This document shows, one piece after another, positions 1-4,982 of a stretch of 5,814 nucleotides of DNA (position 1 is the stretch's first letter; each line of letters opens with the position of its first letter). The position numbers were made by a program, and so were the translations under genes. The DNA comes from an uncultured Dorea sp. (GTDB lineage Bacteria; Bacillota; Clostridia; Lachnospirales; Lachnospiraceae): the NCBI GenBank assembly GCA_948844705.1, contig CAQNVT010000137.1, positions 1 through 5,814 on the forward strand. Reading direction: 5' to 3'. The notes beneath the pieces are model-generated. The model had not been told where the DNA came from, did not search any database, and saw only the letters and a program-made list of their open reading frames with translations.

Positions 1-2
1 CA

Positions 3-290
3 CCGCTTGCAGTGCCGACTGTGACAACGACAGCGCAGATAAACGGTGCAATTGCCATGTTTTATCCCGGAGTAATGAAGCGCATAGCAGAGCTTTTCGG
101 GGACGATTATTATATAGCCTTCACGGGCACCAGCGAAGCCAGGGTTCATAAAAAAGGAACGATACAGCCGCGCAGTATACTTATGCGGCTCAAGCAGATG
201 AACAAGGTCTTCGATCCGTCGGAAGTCCTGTCGAACAAGGTCTACTTGTACGACGCAGCGAATCAGGAGCTGAGGCAGCTGGAGCTTTGA
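3..290 (+). CDS. DUF5688-family protein, C-terminal fragment (5' end outside window)
   Basis: The frame is open from the first bases of the window, so the gene starts upstream and only about 95 C-terminal residues are visible. The GTG at 12 has no ribosome binding site in view and is an internal codon. The visible part contains NGAIAMFYPGVMKRIAELFG, then a DDYYIAF strand, and ends with VLSNKVYLYDAANQELRQL. This order (a GA-x-x-x-YPG segment, a 'FGDDYY' segment, and a terminal 'VLSNxVYxYD' segment) resembles what I remember of the C-terminus of DUF5688 proteins, which are frequent, often in several copies, in Lachnospiraceae and have no established function. The match is by eye and partial. 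A hairpin terminator follows 34 bases downstream, so this gene ends its transcription unit. Confidence 0.6.
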   Translation, partial: PLAVPTVTTTAQINGAIAMFYPGVMKRIAELFGDDYYIAFTGTSEARVHKKGTIQPRSILMRLKQMNKVFDPSEVLSNKVYLYDAANQELRQLEL

Positions 291-323
291 CGTTTCCGGT
301 GGCGATCGTGGGATCGGGGATGG

Positions 324-353
324 GCGGAGAGCTCGAAAGGACTCTCCGCTTTT
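324..353 (+). terminator. Rho-independent terminator after the DUF5688-like gene
   Basis: GCGGAGAG (324-331) pairs perfectly with CTCTCCGC (342-349), giving an 8-bp GC-rich stem with a 10-base loop, followed at once by TTTT. It lies 34 bases behind the stop of the DUF5688-like gene and before any other reading frame on this strand, as expected for an intrinsic terminator. Confidence 0.8.
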
Positions 354-393
354 GCGTTCCTTTGCATTACATACAAAAACAGGCTGCCATTCC

Positions 394-429
394 TTGTGTA
401 CAAAAGTATATGAACATAGTATACTATGT
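394..429 (+). promoter_or_regulatory. Possible promoter overlapped by a 16-bp perfect palindrome (candidate operator)
   Basis: ACATAGTATACTATGT at 414-429 is a perfect 16-bp palindrome. It overlaps possible -10 hexamers, TAGTAT (417-422) or TATACT (420-425), with a weak -35 candidate TTGTGT at 394-399 (17-base spacing to TAGTAT). The palindrome ends 5 bases before an AGGAGG ribosome binding site at 435-440. AT-rich palindromes over the -10 region are typical of sites for dimeric repressors such as the PadR or GntR/YtrA families. No such regulator gene is visible here, so the regulator is unknown and the operator role is inferred from position and symmetry only. Confidence 0.4.
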
Positions 430-449
430 ACCATAGGAGGAATAAAAGA

Positions 450-626
450 ATGTCTGTTCATATTTTTTCAGTCAATGAGTCAATGAGGAAAATTATAAGA
501 TCTGTGTTCAGCGCGGACTGGTCGGATTGCCCGAGCCGAAAGAAACCCGAAGTCAGAATAGCATTTTTGACGGATTACTTTCCAGACTGGCAGCAATACT
601 ACAGCCATTGCACGGAGCTTCTCTGA
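450..626 (+). CDS. Hypothetical 58-residue protein, possibly the 5' part of a broken gene
   Basis: The start ATG at 450 is chosen because AGGAGG at 435-440 lies 9 bases upstream; the in-frame ATG at 426 sits inside the palindrome and has no binding site. The product would be 58 residues, basic and mostly hydrophilic, with no signal peptide or membrane segment. I recognise no family. The frame +1 to it stays open past its stop and reads like protein up to 736, so this may be the front of a frameshifted gene rather than a true small protein. Its good initiation signals are the best argument that it is, or was, translated. The rest of the 291-784 gap holds only the terminator, the palindrome and the remnant listed next. 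Confidence 0.3.
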   Translation: MSVHIFSVNESMRKIIRSVFSADWSDCPSRKKPEVRIAFLTDYFPDWQQYYSHCTELL

Positions 627-738
627 TGCTGTAATTGATTATGTGAAAAAGCGTAAATTTTTCGAGCACAAACCTATTAAATTATTGACCTATAATTATA
701 CGCGGGACAGACAGCTGACTTTGCAGCAAATACTATAA
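571..738 (+). pseudogene. Possible remnant of an IS4-type transposase N-terminus
   Basis: In the frame one base ahead of the preceding small frame, codons are open from 571 to the TAA at 736. They encode a coherent segment: DAVIDYVKKRKFFEHKP (625-675) followed by YNYTRDRQLTLQQIL (691-735). The pattern of an amphipathic helix followed by 'FTRxRKLxFxxLI' is the well-known beginning of many IS4-family transposases, and YTRDRQLTLQQIL resembles it. The reading ends at a stop and nothing like the rest of a transposase follows, so if the match is real only the N-terminus survives. No start codon with a binding site exists in this frame; joining it to the 450 start would need a +1 shift between 571 and 624. 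The similarity is short and judged by eye. Confidence 0.3.
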
Positions 739-739
739 T
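734..739 (+). promoter_or_regulatory. Candidate -10 box for the thrE-like/grdX unit
   Basis: A consensus TATAAT lies at 734-739, 46 bases before the preferred start of the exporter gene. No good -35 hexamer is found 16-18 bases upstream, so the promoter is only half supported. Confidence 0.35.
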
Positions 740-784
740 TTTATACGACACATGGATTTTGTCGGGAAGGAGGTAATGTGTTTT

Positions 785-2020
785 ATGGATTATAATAAGA
801 TTGTACAGAATATTCTTGATGTGGGCGAGGCCATGCTAAAAAGCGGTGCGGAGAATTTCAGGCTGGAGGACAGCCTCTACAGGATGTGTAAAAGCTATGG
901 GTTTAAGAGGTATGACGTTTTTGCGATTCCGAGTAACCTGCAGATTACCGTAGAGACGCCGGAGGGGGATATCATTACGCAGATACGCCAGATCGAATCG
1001 ACGGATATCGATTTTGACCGCCTGGATTATCTGAATAATTTATCCAGATATGTATGTGCAAACCGGCCGGATGAGAAAGAATTCAGAGAAAAATATCTGG
1101 AGGTTATGAACCGGGAGGAGCAGAAGCTTTTTATCAGGTATCTGGCAGGCGTCATGGGCGGCGCGGGCTTTGCGGTTTTCTTCGGGTGCAATTTTGTGGA
1201 TGCGGTGATCGCGGTGATTGTTTCCCTGATGATCGTTGCCGTCGGAGACTGGCTCGGGAAAAGGGAAAGTAATCTGTTTGTATACAATATGATCTTGTCC
1301 TTCCTGTCGGAGGTAATCATTCTGCTGGCGATGCGCATGGGGGCCGGGAGCCATCCGGACAGGATTATGATAGGGATCGTTATGCTTTTGATTAGTGGTC
1401 TGGGCGTTACGAACGGGATCCGGGAGGTGCTGCAGAGAGATTTTATTTCCGGCGCTCTCAATATTATGAATTCGATGCTCGGCGCGGCGGGAATTGCGTT
1501 CGGCATCGCCCTTGCCATACTTATGCTTGACGGGGTGGGATCGGAAGGCTTTATATTGAACCACAGTATTCCGATTCAGCTCATTTCCTGTACCGCCGCG
1601 TGTATTGGCTTTGCGATGTGGTTTAAGATCAGGAAATGGCAGGTCGTATATTCGGGAGTCGGCGCATTTTTTACATGGGCAATTTATCTTGTGGTGTTTG
1701 AGCTTAAGCCGAGTAATTTTTTTGCAACCTTAGTAGCCGCGGTATTTGTGGCATTTTATGCATTTATCATGTCTAGGATCAACAGGGCGCCGTCGACGAT
1801 CTTCCTGACGGCGTCCGTATTTCCGCTGATACCGGGACCGAATCTCTATTACATGATGTACGGATTCGTGAGCAAAGATACCGGCCTGGCCTACAGTGAG
1901 ATGATCGTGCTGTTCGCGACATGTCTCGCGATCGCGTTGGGCTTCATCATCGTGGACGTGGCGTCCAGGAGTATCATGTATATGCTTAAGAAGGAGTACC
2001 ATATCGGAAAGAGTTCATAA
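785..2020 (+). CDS. Threonine/serine exporter family protein (ThrE-like, fused DUF1212 + ThrE_2)
   Basis: This predicted inner-membrane protein of 411 residues belongs by appearance to the ThrE family, which exports threonine and serine, probably by proton antiport. The start at 785 is preferred: AAGGAGG at 767-773 lies 11 bases upstream, whereas the upstream ATG at 752 has no binding site and the ATG at 776 is only 2 bases from it. Residues 1 to about 115 form the soluble N-terminal part with the family hallmark VGEAMLKSGAENFRLEDSLY (residues 13-32) and the DVFAIPSNLQITV strand (44-56). About ten hydrophobic segments follow, roughly 119-134, 138-155, 165-184, 193-210, 230-249, 262-280, 288-305, 311-329, 338-352 and 373-394. 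The last third carries the ThrE_2 signature FPLIPGPNLYYMMYGF (346-361). Many Clostridia encode the two halves as separate genes; here they are one chain. The substrate is inferred from the family and could be another small amino acid. The grdX-like gene follows after 9 bases. Confidence 0.85.
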   Translation: MDYNKIVQNILDVGEAMLKSGAENFRLEDSLYRMCKSYGFKRYDVFAIPSNLQITVETPEGDIITQIRQIESTDIDFDRLDYLNNLSRYVCANRPDEKEFREKYLEVMNREEQKLFIRYLAGVMGGAGFAVFFGCNFVDAVIAVIVSLMIVAVGDWLGKRESNLFVYNMILSFLSEVIILLAMRMGAGSHPDRIMIGIVMLLISGLGVTNGIREVLQRDFISGALNIMNSMLGAAGIAFGIALAILMLDGVGSEGFILNHSIPIQLISCTAACIGFAMWFKIRKWQVVYSGVGAFFTWAIYLVVFELKPSNFFATLVAAVFVAFYAFIMSRINRAPSTIFLTASVFPLIPGPNLYYMMYGFVSKDTGLAYSEMIVLFATCLAIALGFIIVDVASRSIMYMLKKEYHIGKSS

Positions 2021-2029
2021 GGAGGCACT

Positions 2030-2434
2030 ATGTGGAGGATAAAAAGAGCGGTTATAATCACCAATAACGATTGGGTAAGCGAAAAATATAAGGGTATGAT
2101 GAATATTATTTTTTTAAATTCGTATGAGGAGGTGCTTGTGAAGGCAAAGGATATGGCGTATGACGGGCACCATCTGCTGACGCATCCGCAGGCCTCAAGC
2201 CTTAAGCCGAATCAGACGCCGTACCGTTCCGTGATCGTTTATCCGAGTGACGGGGATGATAATACGAGCGATATTCTTCTGATAGAAAAAAATCTGGAGA
2301 TTTTTTATCAATGGCAGAAGATTGCACCGACGCCCGGGAATTATACAGACGGAGTAGTGAGAGGTTTTAAAGTGTTCGATGCGTCCATGATGGACAGCAT
2401 TATACCAAGAATATTTCATATGGGGACAGGGTAA
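2030..2434 (+). CDS. grdX: GrdX-family protein
   Basis: The product is a small soluble protein of 134 residues. It carries the GrdX pattern: an N-terminal AVIITNN strand (residues 7-13), then the conserved block GHHLLTHPQASSLKPNQTPY (46-65) followed by RSVIVYP (66-72). GrdX is usually encoded at the head of glycine or related reductase operons in amino-acid-fermenting Clostridia; its function is not established. No selenoprotein or other grd gene is visible here. Instead the gene sits 9 bases behind a threonine/serine exporter-like gene, with its binding site GGAGG (2021-2025) directly abutting that gene's stop, so the two are almost certainly co-transcribed. The last three residues (Gly-Thr-Gly, 132-134) and the stop are encoded by the outer arm of the palindromic repeat at 2423, so the native C-terminus may have been altered by repeat insertion. 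The family call is by motif recognition. Confidence 0.8.
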   Translation: MWRIKRAVIITNNDWVSEKYKGMMNIIFLNSYEEVLVKAKDMAYDGHHLLTHPQASSLKPNQTPYRSVIVYPSDGDDNTSDILLIEKNLEIFYQWQKIAPTPGNYTDGVVRGFKVFDASMMDSIIPRIFHMGTG

Positions 2435-2497
2435 AGTTCAATCCGGGACGTAGTATTTTTAAAAATACTACGTCCCGGATTGAAAAAACCCTGTCCC
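2423..2497. repeat. Nested palindromic repeat element, complete copy (copy 1); may also act as terminator
   Basis: The element is 75 bases long and built of two nested inverted repeats. The outer arms are GGGACAGGGT (2423-2432) and its exact complement ACCCTGTCCC (2488-2497). The inner part is a perfect 48-bp palindrome: 24 bases at 2437-2460 are the exact reverse complement of 2461-2484, with core CCGGGACGTAGTA. Short A-rich spacers (2433-2436 and 2485-2487) separate the two levels. A related, one-armed copy lies at 4845-4902. GGGAC-rich palindromes resemble REP-like elements of the kind mobilised by REP-associated tyrosine transposases, but no such transposase is in the window. As RNA it would fold into a very stable hairpin directly at the end of grdX, so it may terminate or stabilise that transcript; the right inner arm is followed by A residues, not T residues, so it is not a classical terminator on this strand. 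Confidence 0.85.
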
Positions 2498-2500
2498 TAA

Positions 2501-2530
2501 TTGATTTCAAATGCTTTCATAGAATATAAT
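2501..2530 (+). promoter_or_regulatory. Promoter of the C39-like peptidase gene
   Basis: TTGATT (2501-2506) and a perfect TATAAT (2525-2530) are separated by 18 bases, matching a housekeeping sigma-factor promoter. It begins 3 bases after the palindromic repeat and lies 64 bases before the start codon at 2595, so the peptidase gene is probably transcribed independently of thrE-grdX. Confidence 0.6.
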
Positions 2531-2594
2531 ATATCAAGGATTTGTTGCCCGTATATGGAAGTATCATTCCTGCGGGCGAGGAGGAAAGCATAAG

Positions 2595-3395
2595 ATGAGG
2601 ATGTCGCTTGAATGGGCATTGGAGCTGGTGACAGCGGTTATATTTTGTGCGGTTATTTTTGTTGGTGTAAATGTGGGAGAGCTTCCGGCGGATATGTATC
2701 TTGCGGAAGGTAAGGGTGAGGATGCGGTGCAGACGGTGCCTGAAGGGAAGGAGGATGGGAAAGTGTCCTTTCCTGAGGAGCATCGGATCGAGGATTTTGA
2801 GATCGTGCTGCAGATGCCGGAGCTTCCTACCGGATGCGAGATCACGGCTTTGACTATGGTGCTGAATTATTACGGTTATGATGTGGATAAGGTCACTATG
2901 GCGGAGGAATATCTGCCGACGGCCCCGGCGGAATTTTATTACGGCGGCGACGGCAAATTGTACGGACCGGACCTGAACCGGTACTTTGTGGGAGATCCGG
3001 CTGCCGGGGAGGGCTACATATGCGGAGCAAAAGCGATACGGACGGCGGCTAACAAATATCTCAGAGAAAACGGCAGCTCCAGACGGGCGGTTGATAAGAC
3101 CGGCGCTTCCGCCGAAGAAATATACCGCCTTGTCAGCGAGGATACACCAGTTGTGGTATGGGTCACGATCGATATGGAAGAAAGGCAGGCCGCGGAAGGC
3201 TGGAAAACGGAGACGGGGGAGTACGTTGACTGGGCAAATAATGACCATGGTGCGGTTCTGACCGGATATTCGGAGGATACGGTAACGATTGCGGATCCGA
3301 TTGCAGGGGAAATGGTGTACAGCCGCGAAATGTTTGAAGAGGTGTATGCATCCAGGGGGAAGCAGTGCGTTTGTCTGATGGATTACAAAATATGA
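2595..3395 (+). CDS. C39-like family cysteine peptidase, membrane-anchored
   Basis: The product is 266 residues. ATG 2595 is preceded by AGGAGG (2579-2584) at 10 bases. Residues about 8-28 form one hydrophobic segment after a short N-terminus, with no obvious cleavage site, so the protein is probably anchored with the rest outside the cell. An acidic, Gly/Glu/Lys-rich linker follows (about 31-67). The catalytic domain of the Peptidase_C39_2 type starts near residue 69: PELPTGCEITALTMVLNYYG holds the presumed nucleophile Cys81, with Gln73 as candidate oxyanion-hole residue; NDHGAVLTGY holds His218; and TIADP holds Asp234. The complete apparent triad suggests an active enzyme. The domain is about 195 residues, normal for this family. 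C39 peptidases of ABC exporters cut double-glycine leaders, but here there is no ABC or transporter domain, and stand-alone extracytoplasmic members mostly have unknown substrates. A strong terminator follows, so the gene is a single-gene unit. Confidence 0.82.
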   Translation: MRMSLEWALELVTAVIFCAVIFVGVNVGELPADMYLAEGKGEDAVQTVPEGKEDGKVSFPEEHRIEDFEIVLQMPELPTGCEITALTMVLNYYGYDVDKVTMAEEYLPTAPAEFYYGGDGKLYGPDLNRYFVGDPAAGEGYICGAKAIRTAANKYLRENGSSRRAVDKTGASAEEIYRLVSEDTPVVVWVTIDMEERQAAEGWKTETGEYVDWANNDHGAVLTGYSEDTVTIADPIAGEMVYSREMFEEVYASRGKQCVCLMDYKI

Positions 3396-3458
3396 ACAAA
3401 TCAAAATAGAAAATTGCAAAACGGAGCGGATAAATTGACTATGTTCGTAAAAAATTAT

Positions 3459-3497
3459 GGGAAAATGCAAGTTCCTCTTGCATTTTCCTGCGTTTTT
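3459..3497 (+). terminator. Rho-independent terminator after the C39-like peptidase gene
   Basis: GGAAAATGCAAG (3460-3471) pairs perfectly with CTTGCATTTTCC (3477-3488) around a 5-base loop, and a G-T pair extends the stem at 3459/3489. A run of five T residues (3493-3497) follows after three bases. It lies about 65 bases behind the peptidase stop codon and before the aminotransferase promoter. Confidence 0.85.
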
Positions 3498-3525
3498 GAA
3501 TAAAATAGCATATGGTACGTAAAAT
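3496..3525 (+). promoter_or_regulatory. Promoter of the aminotransferase gene
   Basis: TTGAAT (3496-3501) and TAAAAT (3520-3525) are separated by 18 bases, directly behind the preceding terminator and 27 bases before the start codon at 3553. The -35 box overlaps the terminator's T run. It is a plausible housekeeping promoter judged by position and match only; the short leader leaves little room for other signals than the ribosome binding site. Confidence 0.5.
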
Positions 3526-3552
3526 AAGGATGGAAAACAGGAGGAGCCCACA

Positions 3553-4836
3553 ATGAAGCCATACAGTAAATTGAAAAAAGAGGAACTGCTAGCTTTAAAG
3601 CAAAAGCTTGAAAAAGAGTTTGAAGACGTAAAGGGAAAAGGACTCAAATTGGATATGTCCCGCGGTAAGCCGTCCAAGGCGCAGCTTGACCTGAGCAACG
3701 GCCTGATGGATGCTTTGACAGGAGGCTGTGATCTGGTAAGCTCTGAAGGCGTAGACTGCAGAAACTACGGGGTGCTGGATGGTATTTTTGAGGCGAGGAA
3801 GCTTCTGGCGGATATGTCGGAGGTGCCGGAAAGAAGTGTATTGATCTACGGGAATTCAAGTCTGAATGTAATGTTTGACACGGTGTCGCGTGCTATGACC
3901 CATGGATTCATGGGGAGCACTCCGTGGTCCAGGCTGAAAAAGGTAAAATTTTTATGCCCGGTACCGGGGTATGACAGACATTTTGCTATTACGGAGTTTT
4001 TTGGAATCGAGATGATCAATGTTCCTCTTCTTGAGACGGGGCCTGATATGGATATGGTAGAGAAGCTGGTTTCTGAGGATGCTTCGATCAAGGGAATCTG
4101 GTGTGTGCCGAAATATTCGAATCCCACAGGAATTTCCTATTCCGACGAAACGGTAAGAAGATTTGCGCATCTTAAGCCGGCGGCAAAGGATTTCCGTATC
4201 TTCTGGGATAACGCATATTCGATCCATCATCTTTATGAAGATAAAAAGGATGTATTGCTTGAGATATTAAACGAATGTATCAAGGCAGGCAATCCGGATA
4301 TCGTGATCAAATTCATTTCCACATCGAAGGTGTCCTTCCCGGGGTCGGGTATTGCGGCGCTTGCGGCTTCCAGAGGAAATCTTGAGGATGCAAGGCGTTA
4401 TATGCAGTTCCAGACGATCGGATATGATAAGCTTAATCAGCTTCGCCATGTAAGATTTTTCGGAGATATGCAGGGAATGCATGAGCATATGAAAAAGCAT
4501 GCCGAGATCCTGCGGCCTAAATTTGAAAAGGTCCAGGAGGTGCTGGAACAGGAGCTTGGAGGTCTTGAAATCGGAACATGGACAAAGCCCCTCGGCGGAT
4601 ATTTTATTTCCTTCGACTCTCTGGACGGATGTGCGAAGGCGATCGTGGCAAAGGCAAAGAAGGCGGGTCTTGTTCTGACTCCGGCCGGCGCAACCTATCC
4701 ATACGGAAAGGATCCAAAGGACAGCAATATACGTATTGCACCGTCCTTCCCGACAGTAGAGGAGCTTGAGCTGGCAGCGAGGATATTCGTGCTCAGCGTG
4801 AAGCTGGTAAGCGTAGACAAATATTTAAAAGGATAG
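3553..4836 (+). CDS. PLP-dependent aminotransferase, MocR-like / type Ic aspartate aminotransferase family
   Basis: This cytoplasmic fold-type I PLP enzyme has 427 residues, the usual length for the Pfam family 'Asp_aminotransf' (alanine/aspartate aminotransferases once called MocR-like). Start: AGGAGG at 3539-3544, 8 bases before ATG 3553. Recognisable blocks in order: LDMSRGKPSKAQLDLSNGL (residues 34-52), the NYGVLDGIFEARKLLADM block, GNSSLNVMFD in the cofactor phosphate region, CVPKYSNPTGISY with the cofactor-ring Asn190, FWDNAYSIHHLYED with Asp219 and Tyr222, ISTSKVSFPGSG with Schiff-base Lys259, and NIRIAPSFP with substrate-carboxylate Arg394. All catalytic positions are present, so it should be active. 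By family it most likely interconverts aspartate and oxaloacetate with glutamate and 2-oxoglutarate. It lacks the DNA-binding domain of true MocR regulators. It appears to be a single-gene unit, bounded by a terminator and promoter upstream and by a palindromic repeat downstream. The exact amino donor is not shown by sequence. Confidence 0.88.
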   Translation: MKPYSKLKKEELLALKQKLEKEFEDVKGKGLKLDMSRGKPSKAQLDLSNGLMDALTGGCDLVSSEGVDCRNYGVLDGIFEARKLLADMSEVPERSVLIYGNSSLNVMFDTVSRAMTHGFMGSTPWSRLKKVKFLCPVPGYDRHFAITEFFGIEMINVPLLETGPDMDMVEKLVSEDASIKGIWCVPKYSNPTGISYSDETVRRFAHLKPAAKDFRIFWDNAYSIHHLYEDKKDVLLEILNECIKAGNPDIVIKFISTSKVSFPGSGIAALAASRGNLEDARRYMQFQTIGYDKLNQLRHVRFFGDMQGMHEHMKKHAEILRPKFEKVQEVLEQELGGLEIGTWTKPLGGYFISFDSLDGCAKAIVAKAKKAGLVLTPAGATYPYGKDPKDSNIRIAPSFPTVEELELAARIFVLSVKLVSVDKYLKG

Positions 4837-4844
4837 TTTAATTT

Positions 4845-4902
4845 GGGACAGGGTATTTTCAATCTGGGACGTAGTAAAATTAATTTTACTACGTCCCAGA
4901 TT
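4845..4902. repeat. Palindromic repeat element, copy 2 (right outer arm missing); may act as terminator
   Basis: This is the second copy of the element at 2423-2497. It has the left outer arm GGGACAGGGT (4845-4854), a 6-base spacer, and a perfect 42-bp inner palindrome (4861-4881 against 4882-4902) with core CTGGGACGTAGTA. The matching right outer arm ACCCTGTCCC is absent: the sequence after 4902 turns into the AT-rich promoter region of the DegV gene. Compared with copy 1, the 21-base half differs at four positions (5, 17, 18, 19), and all four are matched by complementary changes in the other half. It begins 8 bases behind the aminotransferase stop, the same kind of position as copy 1, and could end or stabilise that transcript. 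Confidence 0.85.
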
Positions 4903-4906
4903 TATC

Positions 4907-4935
4907 TTGAATATCAAAACATTTGATGCTACAAT
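4907..4935 (+). promoter_or_regulatory. Promoter of the DegV-family gene
   Basis: TTGAAT (4907-4912) and TACAAT (4930-4935) are separated by the optimal 17 bases. The promoter starts 4 bases behind palindromic repeat copy 2 and ends 47 bases before the start codon at 4983. This mirrors the arrangement at 2501-2530, where a promoter also begins right behind a repeat copy. Confidence 0.6.
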
Positions 4936-4982
4936 ATGTTAAATGTTTATATATTTCGGGATGATCAGGAGAGGGAGCCAGG

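Noticed and set aside
685..696. TTGACC followed directly by TATAAT as a promoter
   Set aside because: The two hexamers touch each other with no spacer, so they cannot form one promoter, and no good partner is found at 16-18 bases for either.
752..784. Upstream ATG at 752 as start of the exporter gene
   Set aside because: It has no ribosome binding site, and the strong AAGGAGG at 767-773 lies inside the extra codons, at a suitable distance from ATG 785.
1027..1564. Two overlapping minus-strand frames opposite the exporter gene
   Set aside because: They are antisense to a continuous membrane protein with clear family signatures; their composition (many His, Pro, Arg) is typical of shadow frames.
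2030..2434. A glycine reductase operon signalled by the GrdX-family gene
   Set aside because: No thioredoxin, selenoprotein, in-frame TGA selenocysteine context or other grd-like gene is present in the window; the following gene is a peptidase with its own promoter.
3435..3440. TTGACT as a -35 box before the aminotransferase
   Set aside because: No -10 hexamer lies at the right distance, and the terminator hairpin at 3459-3497 would stop any transcript from there.
2517..3698. Long open frame of 393 codons on the minus strand
   Set aside because: It lies opposite the well-supported C39-like peptidase gene, runs across that gene's terminator and into the aminotransferase gene, and its translation is rich in Arg, His, Ser and Phe with no recognisable motif.
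3553..4836. Aminotransferase gene as a MocR-type transcription regulator
   Set aside because: There is no N-terminal winged-helix domain; the chain starts directly with the aminotransferase fold.
2423..4902. The two palindromic copies as a CRISPR array or as ends of one transposon
   Set aside because: Only two copies, 2.4 kb apart and each itself fully palindromic, with no spacer regularity; the genes between them (a peptidase and an aminotransferase) are ordinary and have no transposase.
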